From the NCBI RefSeq assembly GCF_003725795.1, contig NZ_RBEE01000011.1:1-64000 (forward strand): a stretch of 64,000 nucleotides of DNA, given 5' to 3'. Of this stretch, positions 46,872 to 55,781 are shown one piece after another (position 1 is the first letter of the stretch; each line of letters starts with the position of its first letter). Made by a program: the position numbers and the translations under genes. The notes beneath the pieces are model-generated. The model worked only from the letters and a program-made list of their open reading frames with translations, did not search any database and had not been told where the DNA came from. The DNA is from Pedobacter jejuensis (GTDB lineage: Bacteria > Bacteroidota > Bacteroidia > Sphingobacteriales > Sphingobacteriaceae).

Positions 46872-48233
46872 ATGGCGAACATATTCACATCTTTAAAGGG
46901 TGCTTATAATCTATTTAAGCATTTAGATTTTGATAAGCTTGAAGCATTATCTAAAAAAGTTGATATTCCCAAAATGGTAGAAACCATATCAAACCTGGAT
47001 GAAAAACAATTGTCGGGTATGATGAAGCTGGCAGGTGGCAATAGAAAAGAACAAGAATTGCCTCCAATCGAAGGGGATTTTTATCATCTTGGGGATGAAG
47101 CTTTGAAAGACGAAGAACGGGCATTACAACTAAAAGTTCGGGCTTTTTTAGAGAAGGAAGTAAAACCTATTGTTAATGATTATTGGAACAAAGCAGAATT
47201 CCCATTCGAAATAATCCCAAAATTAGCCAAATTAAATATTTGTGGTTTAACATACAAAGGCTACGGTTGTCCGGGTAAATCCAATTTAATGGAAGGTATT
47301 TTAGCTATGGAAATGGCTAGGATAGACACCTCAATTTCTACATTTTTTGGTGTTCAAAGTGGTTTAGCCATGGGCTCAATTTATCTCTGTGGTTCTGAAG
47401 AGCAAAAGCAACAATGGTTGCCATTAATGCAGCAGTTTAAAATTATTGGCGCATTTGGATTAACCGAGCCTGAAGTAGGTTCTGCTGCGGCTGGCGGATT
47501 AACCACTACATGTAAAAATGTTGATGGTAAGTGGATTCTGAACGGTCAGAAAAAGTGGATTGGTAATGCCACTTTTGCCGACATTTTAATTATCTGGGCT
47601 AGAGATGTAGATGACAATGAAGTTAAAGGCTTTATTGTTAAGAAAGATAATCCTGGTTTTTCCGTAGGAAAAATGAAAGATAAAATGGCGCTCCGTATTG
47701 TTCAGAATGGTGTTATCACACTAACCAATTGCGAAGTTTTTGAAGTTGATAGATTGCAAAATGCCAACAGTTTTAAAGATACTGCAAAAGTTTTAAGAAT
47801 GACAAGGGCAGGTGTGGCTTGGCAGGCCGTTGGCTGTGCTCGTGGTGCTTATGAAAATGCTTTGGAATATACCAGAACCAGAAAACAGTTCGGTAAACCA
47901 ATCGCATCTTTCCAATTAATTCAAAATCATTTGGTAGAAATGTTATCGAATTTAACAGCCATGCAAACTTTATGTTTTCGATTATCGCAATTGCAAGACC
48001 AAGGTTTGCTGAAAGATGAACATGCATCGCTAGCAAAAGTGTTCTGTTCGTTAAGAACTAGAGATGTGGTGAGCAAAGCCAGAGAAGTTATGGGTGGGAA
48101 TGGAATATTGCTCGAATATAACGTAGCCCGTTTTGTTGCAGATGCAGAAGCAATTTATTCTTACGAAGGAACAAAAGAAATAAACACATTAATTGTAGGA
48201 AGAGCTATAACGGGGTTTTCGGCCTTTGTATAG
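46872..48233 (+). CDS. Acyl-CoA dehydrogenase, glutaryl-CoA dehydrogenase-like
   Basis: 453-aa FAD enzyme. FGLTEPEVGSAAAGG, WILNGQKKWIGNATFADI, TRTRKQFGKPIASFQLIQ and the catalytic Glu432 in YSYEGTKEIN are clear. The C-terminal NTLIVGRAITGFSAF is like glutaryl-CoA dehydrogenases and plant short-chain oxidases. An extra ~60-residue N-terminal helical part precedes the dehydrogenase core (DKLEALSKKVDIPKMVETI). Substrate is not certain; a lysine 6-transaminase two genes away fits a lysine/glutarate route but is not proof. Confidence 0.82.
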   Translation: MANIFTSLKGAYNLFKHLDFDKLEALSKKVDIPKMVETISNLDEKQLSGMMKLAGGNRKEQELPPIEGDFYHLGDEALKDEERALQLKVRAFLEKEVKPIVNDYWNKAEFPFEIIPKLAKLNICGLTYKGYGCPGKSNLMEGILAMEMARIDTSISTFFGVQSGLAMGSIYLCGSEEQKQQWLPLMQQFKIIGAFGLTEPEVGSAAAGGLTTTCKNVDGKWILNGQKKWIGNATFADILIIWARDVDDNEVKGFIVKKDNPGFSVGKMKDKMALRIVQNGVITLTNCEVFEVDRLQNANSFKDTAKVLRMTRAGVAWQAVGCARGAYENALEYTRTRKQFGKPIASFQLIQNHLVEMLSNLTAMQTLCFRLSQLQDQGLLKDEHASLAKVFCSLRTRDVVSKAREVMGGNGILLEYNVARFVADAEAIYSYEGTKEINTLIVGRAITGFSAFV

Positions 48234-48313
48234 CAAAATTGATTAAGTTGAATATTAAGATTCATTAGTATTTTTTGATTCTTGAAAATCAGATTTCTGT
48301 GCCTTTCGGTTGC

Positions 48314-48376
48314 TTTAGCCCTGCTTTTCGCTGTAGCCCCGATGAAAAATCGGGGGCTGCCGCTGCAATCCGGTTT
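48314..48376. repeat. Dispersed GC-rich hairpin element, copy B
   Basis: TTTAGCCCTGCTTTTCGCTG then AGCCCCGAT(48335-48343)/ATCGGGGGCT(48349-48358), then CCGCTGCAATCCGGTTTAG. It shares block order with copy A at 23451-23525. It lies 3' of the dehydrogenase gene; a 74-aa frame across it is not a gene. Confidence 0.65.
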
Positions 48377-48498
48377 AGATTTGGAAAGCCTGCTCCGAGC
48401 AAAGTTCTATAAACTTAAATTTGATATAAGAAGAAGATGCGTAGCAACTATGCCAATTGTAAAATTGATAAAATCTTCGACTTTGGGTGAATTAATAT

Positions 48499-48903
48499 TT
48501 ATTTAAATGGCTCTTTATTAAATGCTACCTGGCTCATTGCGCTTTTTTCATATAGAGCAATACAAGATTTGTTAAACGATTCCTCAAAATTTACATTCCC
48601 AGGGTGTAAAACTTTCGGGACATTGTTGCCTTCTAAAAAGTAATAAACTTTGGTGTTTCCATATTTGGTGTGCGGCATTAAATTGCCGTAGTCTTCCAGT
48701 TCCTTCCAAACTGTATCCTTTACGGTAACCACATAAATCCGTTGTACTGGACCTGTATTATTGGCATTTCTATATTTTGCTACCTCTTTAAAACCGGCTT
48801 TCATATCATCAACACCAGGTTGATTTAGCGTATCTCTAACCATGAAGTAAACCAAGATTAATACACCTGCGGTAATAAAATATATTAGAAATTTTCTGTT
48901 CAT
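48499..48903 (-). CDS. Unknown single-pass membrane protein
   Basis: 134 aa. One N-terminal membrane helix (about 5-22, FLIYFITAGVLILVYFMV), then a ~110-residue soluble domain with VQRIYVVTVKDTVWKELEDYG and TKVYYFLEGNNVPKVL. No family recognised. It follows the lysine transaminase gene by 2 bases on the same strand, so it is in its operon. Its length and composition look like a real protein. Confidence 0.6.
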   Translation of the reverse strand: MNRKFLIYFITAGVLILVYFMVRDTLNQPGVDDMKAGFKEVAKYRNANNTGPVQRIYVVTVKDTVWKELEDYGNLMPHTKYGNTKVYYFLEGNNVPKVLHPGNVNFEESFNKSCIALYEKSAMSQVAFNKEPFK

Positions 48904-48905
48904 GC

Positions 48906-50237
48906 TTACAATTGAAGCAATATTTTTTCCATAACGGTCAAGCCTTCGTCAATATGTTTTTGTTCGATACAAAGTGCCGGACGAAAGCGAATGGTTTGGC
49001 TACCACAACCTAAAAACATTACGTTGTGCTCCAGTCCTTTAGCTATGAAGGCATTTCTCATTTCTTTGTTAGGGAAATCAAAAGAACACAATAAACCGCG
49101 ACCCCTAACATTGCTCATTTTGTCGAACTTACTGGCAAAACTTTTTAAATGCTCCTGAAGATAGTTTCCAACTTTGGTAGCATTATCACATAGGTTATCT
49201 TCCTCAATAATTTGTAAAATTTGGGTAGAACGAACCATATCAACTAAGTTTCCGCCCCAGGTTGAGTTTATCCGGCTAGGGATTTTGAATACGTTAGTTT
49301 CAACCTCATCTACTTTATGGCCTACTAAAATACCACAAACCTGCATCTTTTTTCCAAAGGCAACTATGTCTGGTCTGGCTTTTTCGCTAAAATGTTGGTG
49401 ACACCAAAATTTTCCTGTTAAGCCAACACCTGTTTGTACCTCATCGTAAATTAAAAAAGCTTCATTTTCATCAGCAATTTCTTTTAATTGAATTAAAAAC
49501 TCTTCGCGTAAGTGATTATCACCACCTTCTGATTGAATAGGTTCGATAATAATTGCACAAATATCATCCTTAAAATCAGCGAAGGCCTGCTTTACCTGTG
49601 CAATTGATAAATCTTCTGAATGAATAGCTTTATCCAGATTCTCGCCTTGTAACGGGAACTTAACTTCGGGAGTACTTACCCTAGGCCAATCAAATTTTGC
49701 ATACCATTTTGTTTTATCGGGTAATGTATTGGTTAAACTTAAAGTGTAACCTGTTCTGCCATGAAATGCCTTTTCAAAATGCAAAACTTTAAAACCTTTC
49801 TCTTCTTTATAGCCCTTAGCAAAGTTTTTTTGTACTTTCCAATCCATTGCTACTTTAATTGCATTTTCTACAGCTAAGGCACCACCTGCGATGAAAAAGG
49901 CGTGGGGTAAATATTCAGGAATTCCCGTTTGGGCAAAAGTTTCTACAAATTGGGCATATTGTTGTGTATAAACATCAGAATTTGATGGATTTGCCATTGC
50001 GGCAAGCAGTAAATTCTTTTTAAAAGCCTCATCATTAACCATTTTCGGGTGGTTGTATCCCAGAGGAACAGAGGCAAAACAAGTAAAAAAATCGAGTAAA
50101 GTTCTATTGTATTTAGAATCGTAAATATAAGCACCATTACTTCTCTCCATATCATAAGTAAGATCAAAGCCATCTGCTAAAATATGTTTGTTTAAAGTTT
50201 CGTTAACTTGATTTGCTGGTACTGTTAATTGATACAT
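48906..50237 (-). CDS. lat: L-lysine 6-transaminase
   Basis: Class-III PLP aminotransferase that moves the epsilon-amino group of lysine to 2-oxoglutarate, giving aminoadipate semialdehyde. 443 aa. FFIAGGALAVENAIKVA, FHGRTGYTLSLTNT, EPIQSEGGDNHLR, YDEVQTGVGLTGKFW and VAFGKKMQVCG (PLP Lys near 297) match the LAT group. The GGDNH and KKMQ pattern set it apart from acetylornithine-type enzymes. The promoter has TTG-N19-TAAATTTG. Confidence 0.88.
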   Translation of the reverse strand: MYQLTVPANQVNETLNKHILADGFDLTYDMERSNGAYIYDSKYNRTLLDFFTCFASVPLGYNHPKMVNDEAFKKNLLLAAMANPSNSDVYTQQYAQFVETFAQTGIPEYLPHAFFIAGGALAVENAIKVAMDWKVQKNFAKGYKEEKGFKVLHFEKAFHGRTGYTLSLTNTLPDKTKWYAKFDWPRVSTPEVKFPLQGENLDKAIHSEDLSIAQVKQAFADFKDDICAIIIEPIQSEGGDNHLREEFLIQLKEIADENEAFLIYDEVQTGVGLTGKFWCHQHFSEKARPDIVAFGKKMQVCGILVGHKVDEVETNVFKIPSRINSTWGGNLVDMVRSTQILQIIEEDNLCDNATKVGNYLQEHLKSFASKFDKMSNVRGRGLLCSFDFPNKEMRNAFIAKGLEHNVMFLGCGSQTIRFRPALCIEQKHIDEGLTVMEKILLQL

Positions 50238-50259
50238 AAATTTGTGTATTGGTATAATC

Positions 50260-50289
50260 CAAATTTACAAAAATGTGGCTGAATACCAA
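50260..50289 (-). promoter_or_regulatory. lat promoter (TTG-N19-TAnnTTTG)
   Basis: Minus-strand TTG (50289-50287), 19-base spacer, TAAATTTG (50267-50260); predicted start about 50254, 17 bases before the ATG. Confidence 0.55.
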
Positions 50290-50440
50290 TTTTAGAGGCT
50301 TTTTGAACTGATTAGCAAAAAATAGGTTTAAACAGTTTAAAGTATGATTATAGACAAAAAGCTTAATTAGACTGCACAGATGTGGAAAACTTTTTGAGGG
50401 AATAACAAGCCGATAATAAGGAATTTTGGATTTATATGAT

Positions 50441-51310
50441 TTAAAATTTGTCTTTCATTCCGAATATCCCAAGCAATCCACCAGTGTGAATTGCCAAGAT
50501 TTTATCATCAGATTTAATGACTTTTTTTAGCTGTAAATCAGTTATTGCATAAAACATTTTTGCCGTATAAACAGGGTCTATCAATAAACCAGTATTTGCG
50601 GTAAAGTCCTTAATAAATTTAAAAAGCTCGGGGGTAGTTTTCGCATAACCACCAAAATGATAGTCGGTATGAAGAACAAGATTTTCAATTTTTGGGATAT
50701 ATTTTGATATTTCTTCTTTTATAAAAATACCATTCTTTAAAACCGGTACAACGTGAAGTTTTGTCTTAAGGTTGTTTTTTACAATGCCATCAAGTAAGCC
50801 AGCAGCTGTTGTTCCAGTTCCGGCGGCACAAAAAATATGATCATAAACATCGTTAAGCTCATCAATAATTTCTGAGCAGCCTATTACAGCTTCTGTACTG
50901 GCACCGCCTTCATCAATGAAATAGGCACTTACATCAGATTTAAAATATTTCTCGAATAGGGCAGGTTTATCTTTATATGATTCCCTATCGGTAAAAATAA
51001 GGTACATGCCGAATAGCTCGCAAAGTAAAAGCATTTCATTCTTCACTTTTTCTCCCCTAACAAATGCAGTAGATTTTAATCCCGACCGAGATGCCGCTGC
51101 GGCCGTAGCAACAAGGTGATTTGAATATGTGCCACCAAAGGTTACTAAATGATTTTTATTTTCGGCTTCTGCTTTAGCTAAGATGTATTTTAGTTTACGC
51201 CATTTATTTCCAGAAATATATGGGTCTATTAAATCATCACGTTTAACAAATAATTTGTTAAAAGCAGCTAATTTTAGCTTTTCTACCGGACTGTATAGTT
51301 TTTCAAACAC
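50441..51310 (-). CDS. ACC deaminase / D-cysteine desulfhydrase family PLP enzyme
   Basis: 289 aa fold-type II PLP enzyme. FVKRDDLIDPYISGNKWRKLKYIL has the cofactor Lys36. TFGGTYSNH, CAAGTGTTAAG and IHTGGLLG are the family's phosphate and substrate loops. Many relatives in Bacteroidota are annotated as ACC deaminase but act as D-cysteine desulfhydrase; this cannot be settled here. The start is GTG (MFEKLYS), and a 12-pair hairpin begins 12 bases upstream. Confidence 0.85.
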   Translation of the reverse strand: MFEKLYSPVEKLKLAAFNKLFVKRDDLIDPYISGNKWRKLKYILAKAEAENKNHLVTFGGTYSNHLVATAAAASRSGLKSTAFVRGEKVKNEMLLLCELFGMYLIFTDRESYKDKPALFEKYFKSDVSAYFIDEGGASTEAVIGCSEIIDELNDVYDHIFCAAGTGTTAAGLLDGIVKNNLKTKLHVVPVLKNGIFIKEEISKYIPKIENLVLHTDYHFGGYAKTTPELFKFIKDFTANTGLLIDPVYTAKMFYAITDLQLKKVIKSDDKILAIHTGGLLGIFGMKDKF

Positions 51311-51321
51311 GTGTAAAAATA

Positions 51322-51350
51322 AAAAACACTTGCTATTTGCAAGTGTTTTT
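51322..51350. terminator. Orphan perfect hairpin with T-runs on both strands
   Basis: AAAAACACTTGC (51322-51333) / GCAAGTGTTTTT (51339-51350), a 12-base perfect stem with loop TATTT. It has the form of a bidirectional terminator, but it stands at the 5' side of both neighbouring genes. It may end an unseen transcript or act in the leader of the PLP enzyme gene. Confidence 0.6.
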
Positions 51351-51749
51351 CTGTTCTTTTTGAGTAAGGCGTTACTTAAAATATATCTTTCTTACCAAAT
51401 AGGGAAAGAAATTAAGAACAATTTTAACATTTTGAGTAAAATTTTTCATAGAAATAATCATTAGGTAGTATGTGTTGTGCAAAAAATAAGCCAATATTAT
51501 AAAAAGTTGCAAATTTTATCATTCGTTAACACAAAATTAATATCGATACAGCTCATTTTATTCAAAGAGATTGCATCGTAAGTTAAAATGTATAAAGAAA
51601 AAAGAGGAGGATTAATGGGATGGGTTATATGTTTGTTTTTTTTATAGGCAATTCATTTAAGGCGTTAATTTATTTTTTATCGAGCATGCAAATATAATAC
51701 TGTTTTCTGAAAATGTAAAATGAGTCGAAAAACCTAAGTCTTAAAAGTT

Positions 51750-51757
51750 TATTTTTG
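51750..51757 (+). promoter_or_regulatory. -7 box of rluD
   Basis: TATTTTTG, a full TAnnTTTG match, ending four bases before the ATG at 51762. The mRNA would be leaderless or nearly so. Confidence 0.45.
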
Positions 51758-51761
51758 CACC

Positions 51762-52790
51762 ATGGAAAACGAGATAGACGTACAGGAAACAGAAGAGCAG
51801 GAATTGTACGAACATTTAAAAATTATAGTTGATAAAGGGCAGTCGCTGCTTAGGATTGACAAATTTTTAATGATTAGAATAGAAAATGCATCTCGCAATC
51901 GAATTCAAAATGCTATTGACGCAGGGAATGTTTTAGTTAATCAAAAACAAATAAAAGCAAGCTATAAAGTAAAACCCTTTGATGAAATTTCAATTGTTTT
52001 ACCGCATCCACCACGAGATACTGAGGTTTATCCTGAAGACTTGCCTATAGAAATCATTTATGAGGATAACGATTTGTTGCTCGTAAATAAGGCTGCAGGA
52101 ATGGTTGTACATCCTGGTTTTAATAATTACACAGGTACGTTAGTAAATGCATTAGCTTTCCATTTCGAAAAATTGCCGCAATTGCCCGGTAATGATGGTC
52201 GGCCAGGTTTGGTACATAGAATTGATAAAGATACTTCGGGTTTATTGCTAGTGAGTAAGAATGAAAAATCTATAACACTTTTGGCTCGCCAGTTTTTTGA
52301 TCATAGCATCACCAGAAAATACATTGCTTTGGTTTGGGGCGATATTGAAAATGATGGAACTGTATCAGGTTACATTGGTAGAAGCCTAAAAGACCGCCGT
52401 GTGATGGACGTATATGATGATGAAGACAAGGGAAAATGGTCTGTAACACACTACAAAGTTTTAAAACGATTAGGATATGTTACGTTAATTAGTTGCGAAT
52501 TGGAAACCGGACGAACGCACCAAATAAGGGCACACATGCAACACATTGGTCGCCCGTTATTTAACGATGCTATGTATGGTGGTGATAAGATTTTAAAAGA
52601 AACTACGTTTAACAAGTATAAACAGTTTGTAGAAAATTGCTTTGAATTATTACCAAGACAGGCTTTACACGCTCAAAGTTTAGGTTTTATTCATCCTACA
52701 ACCAAAGAATATATTTATTTCGAAGCCCCATTGCCAGCCGATTTTAAAGCAGCATTAAACAAATGGGAAAATTATATCGCCGCATCATAA
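51762..52790 (+). CDS. rluD: RluA-family 23S rRNA pseudouridine synthase
   Basis: 342 aa. N-terminal S4 RNA-binding domain (about 28-85, RIDKFLMIRIENASRNRIQNA), then the synthase core: LLLVNKAAGMVVHP, HRIDKDTSGLLLVSK with catalytic Asp155, and TGRTHQIRAHM. The S4 domain and length suit RluD (positions in helix 69 of 23S rRNA), but the target is inferred. It is 3 bases before the pabC-like gene, so they share a transcript. Confidence 0.9.
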   Translation: MENEIDVQETEEQELYEHLKIIVDKGQSLLRIDKFLMIRIENASRNRIQNAIDAGNVLVNQKQIKASYKVKPFDEISIVLPHPPRDTEVYPEDLPIEIIYEDNDLLLVNKAAGMVVHPGFNNYTGTLVNALAFHFEKLPQLPGNDGRPGLVHRIDKDTSGLLLVSKNEKSITLLARQFFDHSITRKYIALVWGDIENDGTVSGYIGRSLKDRRVMDVYDDEDKGKWSVTHYKVLKRLGYVTLISCELETGRTHQIRAHMQHIGRPLFNDAMYGGDKILKETTFNKYKQFVENCFELLPRQALHAQSLGFIHPTTKEYIYFEAPLPADFKAALNKWENYIAAS

Positions 52791-52793
52791 AAT

Positions 52794-53639
52794 ATGTCTC
52801 ATAAGTACCTTTTATTTAATGATGAATTTCATTTAGTTGATACACCTGTATTAACTGCAACTAACAGAGGCTTCACGTTTGGCGATGGCCTTTTTGAAAG
52901 CATGAGGATGATTAACAATAAACTTCAGTTTGCAGAATTACATGCGGATAGGTTAGTTTCTGGCATGAAAGCGCTAAAAATGGATGGTTATGCCTTAATG
53001 GATGATTATTTTTTAAGACAAAAAACCACCGATTTGGTTAAGAAAAACCGTTGGAATGGTAATGTGCGATTTCGGCTTTCCGTATATCGTGATGGTGCCG
53101 GCGTTTATACCCCAGAAAACAATAAAGTTGGCTATGTATTAGAAGGAATACAGTTAGGAAGCAATCGATACGAACTGAATACCAAGGGTTTAATTATTGA
53201 TGTTTTTGATGAAATGACGAAATCAGTTGATAAGTTATCCAACTATAAAACTTCAAATTCGTTATTGTATGTAATGGCGGGCATTTTTAAAAGCCAAAAC
53301 CGGTTGGATGAAGCGATGATTTTAAATCAAAATGGTTTTTTGTGCGAAAGTATAAGCGCAAATGTTTTTGTGGTTTATAATAATCAGATATATACGCCTG
53401 CTTTAACAGAAGGCTGTATTGGTGGTGTTATGCGTACAGCAATTATGCAATTGGCTAGAATGAACGATATGGCATTGATAGAAGCACAGATAAACCCGGA
53501 AATTTTAAAAGAGGCAGAAGAAGTCTTTATTACAAATGCTACACAGGGTATTCAGTGGGTAATGGGCTACGGAAGAAAGCGTTATTTTAATGAAGTTTCT
53601 AAATTTTTGATAGAAAAGTTGAATGGCATTAGCGCTTGA
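52794..53639 (+). CDS. pabC: Class IV aminotransferase, probable aminodeoxychorismate lyase
   Basis: 281 aa fold-type IV PLP protein. RGFTFGDGLFESMR, PLP Lys in LSNYKTSNSL, FLCESISANVF and TPALTEGCIGGVMR are typical. Both 4-amino-4-deoxychorismate lyase (PabC) and D-/branched-chain aminotransferases share these. PabC is favoured because a pabB is present in the window and no other lyase candidate is seen, but it is in the rluD unit and not next to pabB. Confidence 0.7.
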   Translation: MSHKYLLFNDEFHLVDTPVLTATNRGFTFGDGLFESMRMINNKLQFAELHADRLVSGMKALKMDGYALMDDYFLRQKTTDLVKKNRWNGNVRFRLSVYRDGAGVYTPENNKVGYVLEGIQLGSNRYELNTKGLIIDVFDEMTKSVDKLSNYKTSNSLLYVMAGIFKSQNRLDEAMILNQNGFLCESISANVFVVYNNQIYTPALTEGCIGGVMRTAIMQLARMNDMALIEAQINPEILKEAEEVFITNATQGIQWVMGYGRKRYFNEVSKFLIEKLNGISA

Positions 53640-53715
53640 CAGTTGGCAATTAATAGTTAACAGTGATAATTATCAGTAAACAATTTTCAATTTACAATAA
53701 GCAATAACTTTAATT
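53640..53715. repeat. Degenerate CAGTTGGCAATTAATAGTTAACAG array
   Basis: Starting at the base after the pabC-like stop (TGA ends at 53639), drifting 7-12 base units of the type CAGTTGGCAATTAATAG / TTAACAGTGATAATTATC / CAATTTTCAATTTACAA run for about 75 bases. Same kind of array as at 42017-42130, but more decayed. Confidence 0.5.
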
Positions 53716-53728
53716 AACAATTTGTCAA

Positions 53729-54637
53729 TTACAATCTAATTCCTCTTAAAAAATCTGCAATTGGCATTCTCTTTTTACCTTCGTATTGTATATCTAAAAG
53801 TTTTATAAAGCCATCTTTGGTTGCAAATTTTAGGAAAGTTTTACCATCTGTTAAAAAACCACCAGCCGCTATTCCAGGTTCTTGTAGTTCTATCTCGGCT
53901 TTAAAAATTTTAAGTGTTTTATCGTTTAAAATGGTAAAAGCTGTTGGGTAAGGGCTTAAACCTCTAATTAAATTGTGAATTTCTTGTGCATTATTGTTCC
54001 AGTTTACTTTGCAATCCTCTTTAAATATTTTAGGTGCATGTTTAAGTTCTTCGGTTTGTGGTTGTGGTTGCTCTGAAACATTATTTTCTGCTATTGCCGT
54101 TACCGTTTTAACTAAAAGTTTAGCACCTAAATCCATCAGTTTATCGTGCAATTCTCCTGCACTTTCGTCATCACCAATGGCAATGCTATCACTCAAAATA
54201 ATATCTCCGGTATCAATTTCATGTGTTAAAAAAAAAGTTGTAACACCACTTTCTTTCTCTCCATTAATTATTGCATGATTAATTGGCGCTGCTCCCCTGT
54301 ATTGTGGCAATAGCGAACCATGTAAATTAATTGTTCCCTTTGGTGGCATATTCCATACAACTTCGGGCAACATTCTGAAAGCTACAACAACCTGTAAATC
54401 GGCTTGAAATGATTTTAATTGGGCTAAAAATTCAGGATTTTTAAGTTTCTCTGGTTGCAAAACAGGAATCTGATGTTCTACGGCATACAATTTTACGGCG
54501 CTTTCGCTTAGTTTCTGTCCGCGACCAGCAGGTTTATCTGGAGCCGTAACAACCGCAACAATATTAAAACCAGCTTGCTGTAAAGCAGCTAAAGAAGCTA
54601 CTGCAAAATCGGGCGTACCCATAAAAACTATTTTCAT
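53729..54637 (-). CDS. fmt: Methionyl-tRNA formyltransferase
   Basis: Formylates initiator Met-tRNA using 10-formyl-tetrahydrofolate. From the ATG at 54637 (302 aa) it begins MKIVFMGTPDFAVASL. SLLPQYRGAAPIN is the formyl-folate site. ITTFFLTHEIDTGDI-like and the C-terminal IRGLSPYPTAFT domain follow. A longer frame to 54691 adds 18 residues with no support. Isolated from def. Confidence 0.95.
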   Translation of the reverse strand: MKIVFMGTPDFAVASLAALQQAGFNIVAVVTAPDKPAGRGQKLSESAVKLYAVEHQIPVLQPEKLKNPEFLAQLKSFQADLQVVVAFRMLPEVVWNMPPKGTINLHGSLLPQYRGAAPINHAIINGEKESGVTTFFLTHEIDTGDIILSDSIAIGDDESAGELHDKLMDLGAKLLVKTVTAIAENNVSEQPQPQTEELKHAPKIFKEDCKVNWNNNAQEIHNLIRGLSPYPTAFTILNDKTLKIFKAEIELQEPGIAAGGFLTDGKTFLKFATKDGFIKLLDIQYEGKKRMPIADFLRGIRL

Positions 54638-54725
54638 TTCGATATGTTGTGTTTCTAAAATAAACGTAGGTTGTTGCGTTAAGTTTTGCAAAATAACTAA
54701 AATTAAATCATCCTTAAAGGTTAAA

Positions 54726-55769
54726 ATGGTACAAGGCGAAGAAGTTGTTAAAGCAAGCGGATTGGTTTATGTAACCGATGCTATGCCAGGATTTTACCGG
54801 AAAGGTAGTCCAGATAAATTCTATTATGAGGATAAGAAGGGCAACAAAATAACAGAACAAAAACATCTTGATAGAATAAAAGCATTGGTGATTCCACCTG
54901 CATGGCAAAATGTGTGGATTGCCGGTAAACCAACTGCATATTTACAAGTGACCGGAATTGACGCAGCAGGTAGGAAGCAATATCGATATCATGCTAAATG
55001 GACCAGTCGCCGCTCGGAAGATAAATATTACAGATTATATGAGTTTGGTAAAGCATTGCCCGAAGCTAGAAAAAAACTCGCAAAAGATTTAAAACGCAAA
55101 GAATTTGATGAGCGAAAAGTCTTGGCTATTTCAGTTGATGTGCTTCAAAAAACTTTAATTAGGATTGGCAATGAGAATTATAAACAGCTCTATGGTACTT
55201 TTGGCTTAACAACACTAAGAGATAAACATGTTAAAATAAATGGTAGTAAAATTAACATCGATTTTATAGGGAAAAAGGGAGTGAGGCAGAATGTAGAACT
55301 CAATGATAGAACCTTAGCTAATCTGGTAAAAAAATGTCGCGATATTCCTGGTCAGGATTTATTTCAATTTTATTCTAATGGAAAAGAGCATAGAAGCATA
55401 GATTCTGGCAAAATAAATAATTATATAAAAGAATTAACCGGTAACGATTTTACCGCAAAGGATTTCCGAACCTGGGGTGGAACATTGGAAGCTTTGCGTC
55501 AATTTTCTAAATGTGCGGCAGATGGCGTAAATTTAAATACAAAGAAAACTGTAGTAAATGTACTTGATTGTGTGGCTAAGAAATTAGGAAACACTAGAGC
55601 AGTTTGTAAGAGTTCTTATGTTTATCCTTTGCTAATAACGGCTTACGAAAATAATGAACTTGAAAAGTTCATGAAGAAAATGAATAATAAGAAGGCAGTA
55701 GAAAAATTAGGTTACGAACACGATGAAAAAGTGATGTTATCGTTTTTAAAAGCTACTGGCAGTAAGTAA
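54726..55769 (+). CDS. Eukaryote/poxvirus-type DNA topoisomerase IB
   Basis: 347 aa. Relaxes supercoils through a 3'-phosphotyrosine. The active-site set is visible: Arg146 (IRIGNENY), Lys167 (LRDKHVKI), Arg248 (KDFRTWGGT) and nucleophile Tyr298 (CKSSYVYPLL). The N-terminal beta domain starts GLVYVTDAMPGFYRK, typical of bacterial TopIB. The bacterial role is uncertain because gyrase and TopA normally suffice. It is divergent from fmt and stands alone, with a large palindrome 12 bases behind the stop. Confidence 0.92.
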   Translation: MVQGEEVVKASGLVYVTDAMPGFYRKGSPDKFYYEDKKGNKITEQKHLDRIKALVIPPAWQNVWIAGKPTAYLQVTGIDAAGRKQYRYHAKWTSRRSEDKYYRLYEFGKALPEARKKLAKDLKRKEFDERKVLAISVDVLQKTLIRIGNENYKQLYGTFGLTTLRDKHVKINGSKINIDFIGKKGVRQNVELNDRTLANLVKKCRDIPGQDLFQFYSNGKEHRSIDSGKINNYIKELTGNDFTAKDFRTWGGTLEALRQFSKCAADGVNLNTKKTVVNVLDCVAKKLGNTRAVCKSSYVYPLLITAYENNELEKFMKKMNNKKAVEKLGYEHDEKVMLSFLKATGSK

Positions 55770-55781
55770 AAGTCATAGATA

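Larger units (their letters stand above)
51311..51761. other. Intergenic region upstream of rluD
   Basis: 451 bases without a clear gene. It holds the perfect hairpin at 51322-51350, an AT-rich middle, a micro-ORF behind a strong AGGAGG (51605-51610), and the rluD -7 box. No repeat array is seen. Confidence 0.6.

Noticed and set aside
48282..48506. 74-aa plus-strand frame behind the acyl-CoA dehydrogenase
   Set aside because: It runs through a dispersed GC-rich hairpin element (copy B); its start is not ATG and there is no family signal.
51183..51464. 93-aa plus-strand frame overlapping the PLP enzyme start
   Set aside because: Antisense to conserved coding sequence and through an orphan hairpin; composition is unnatural.
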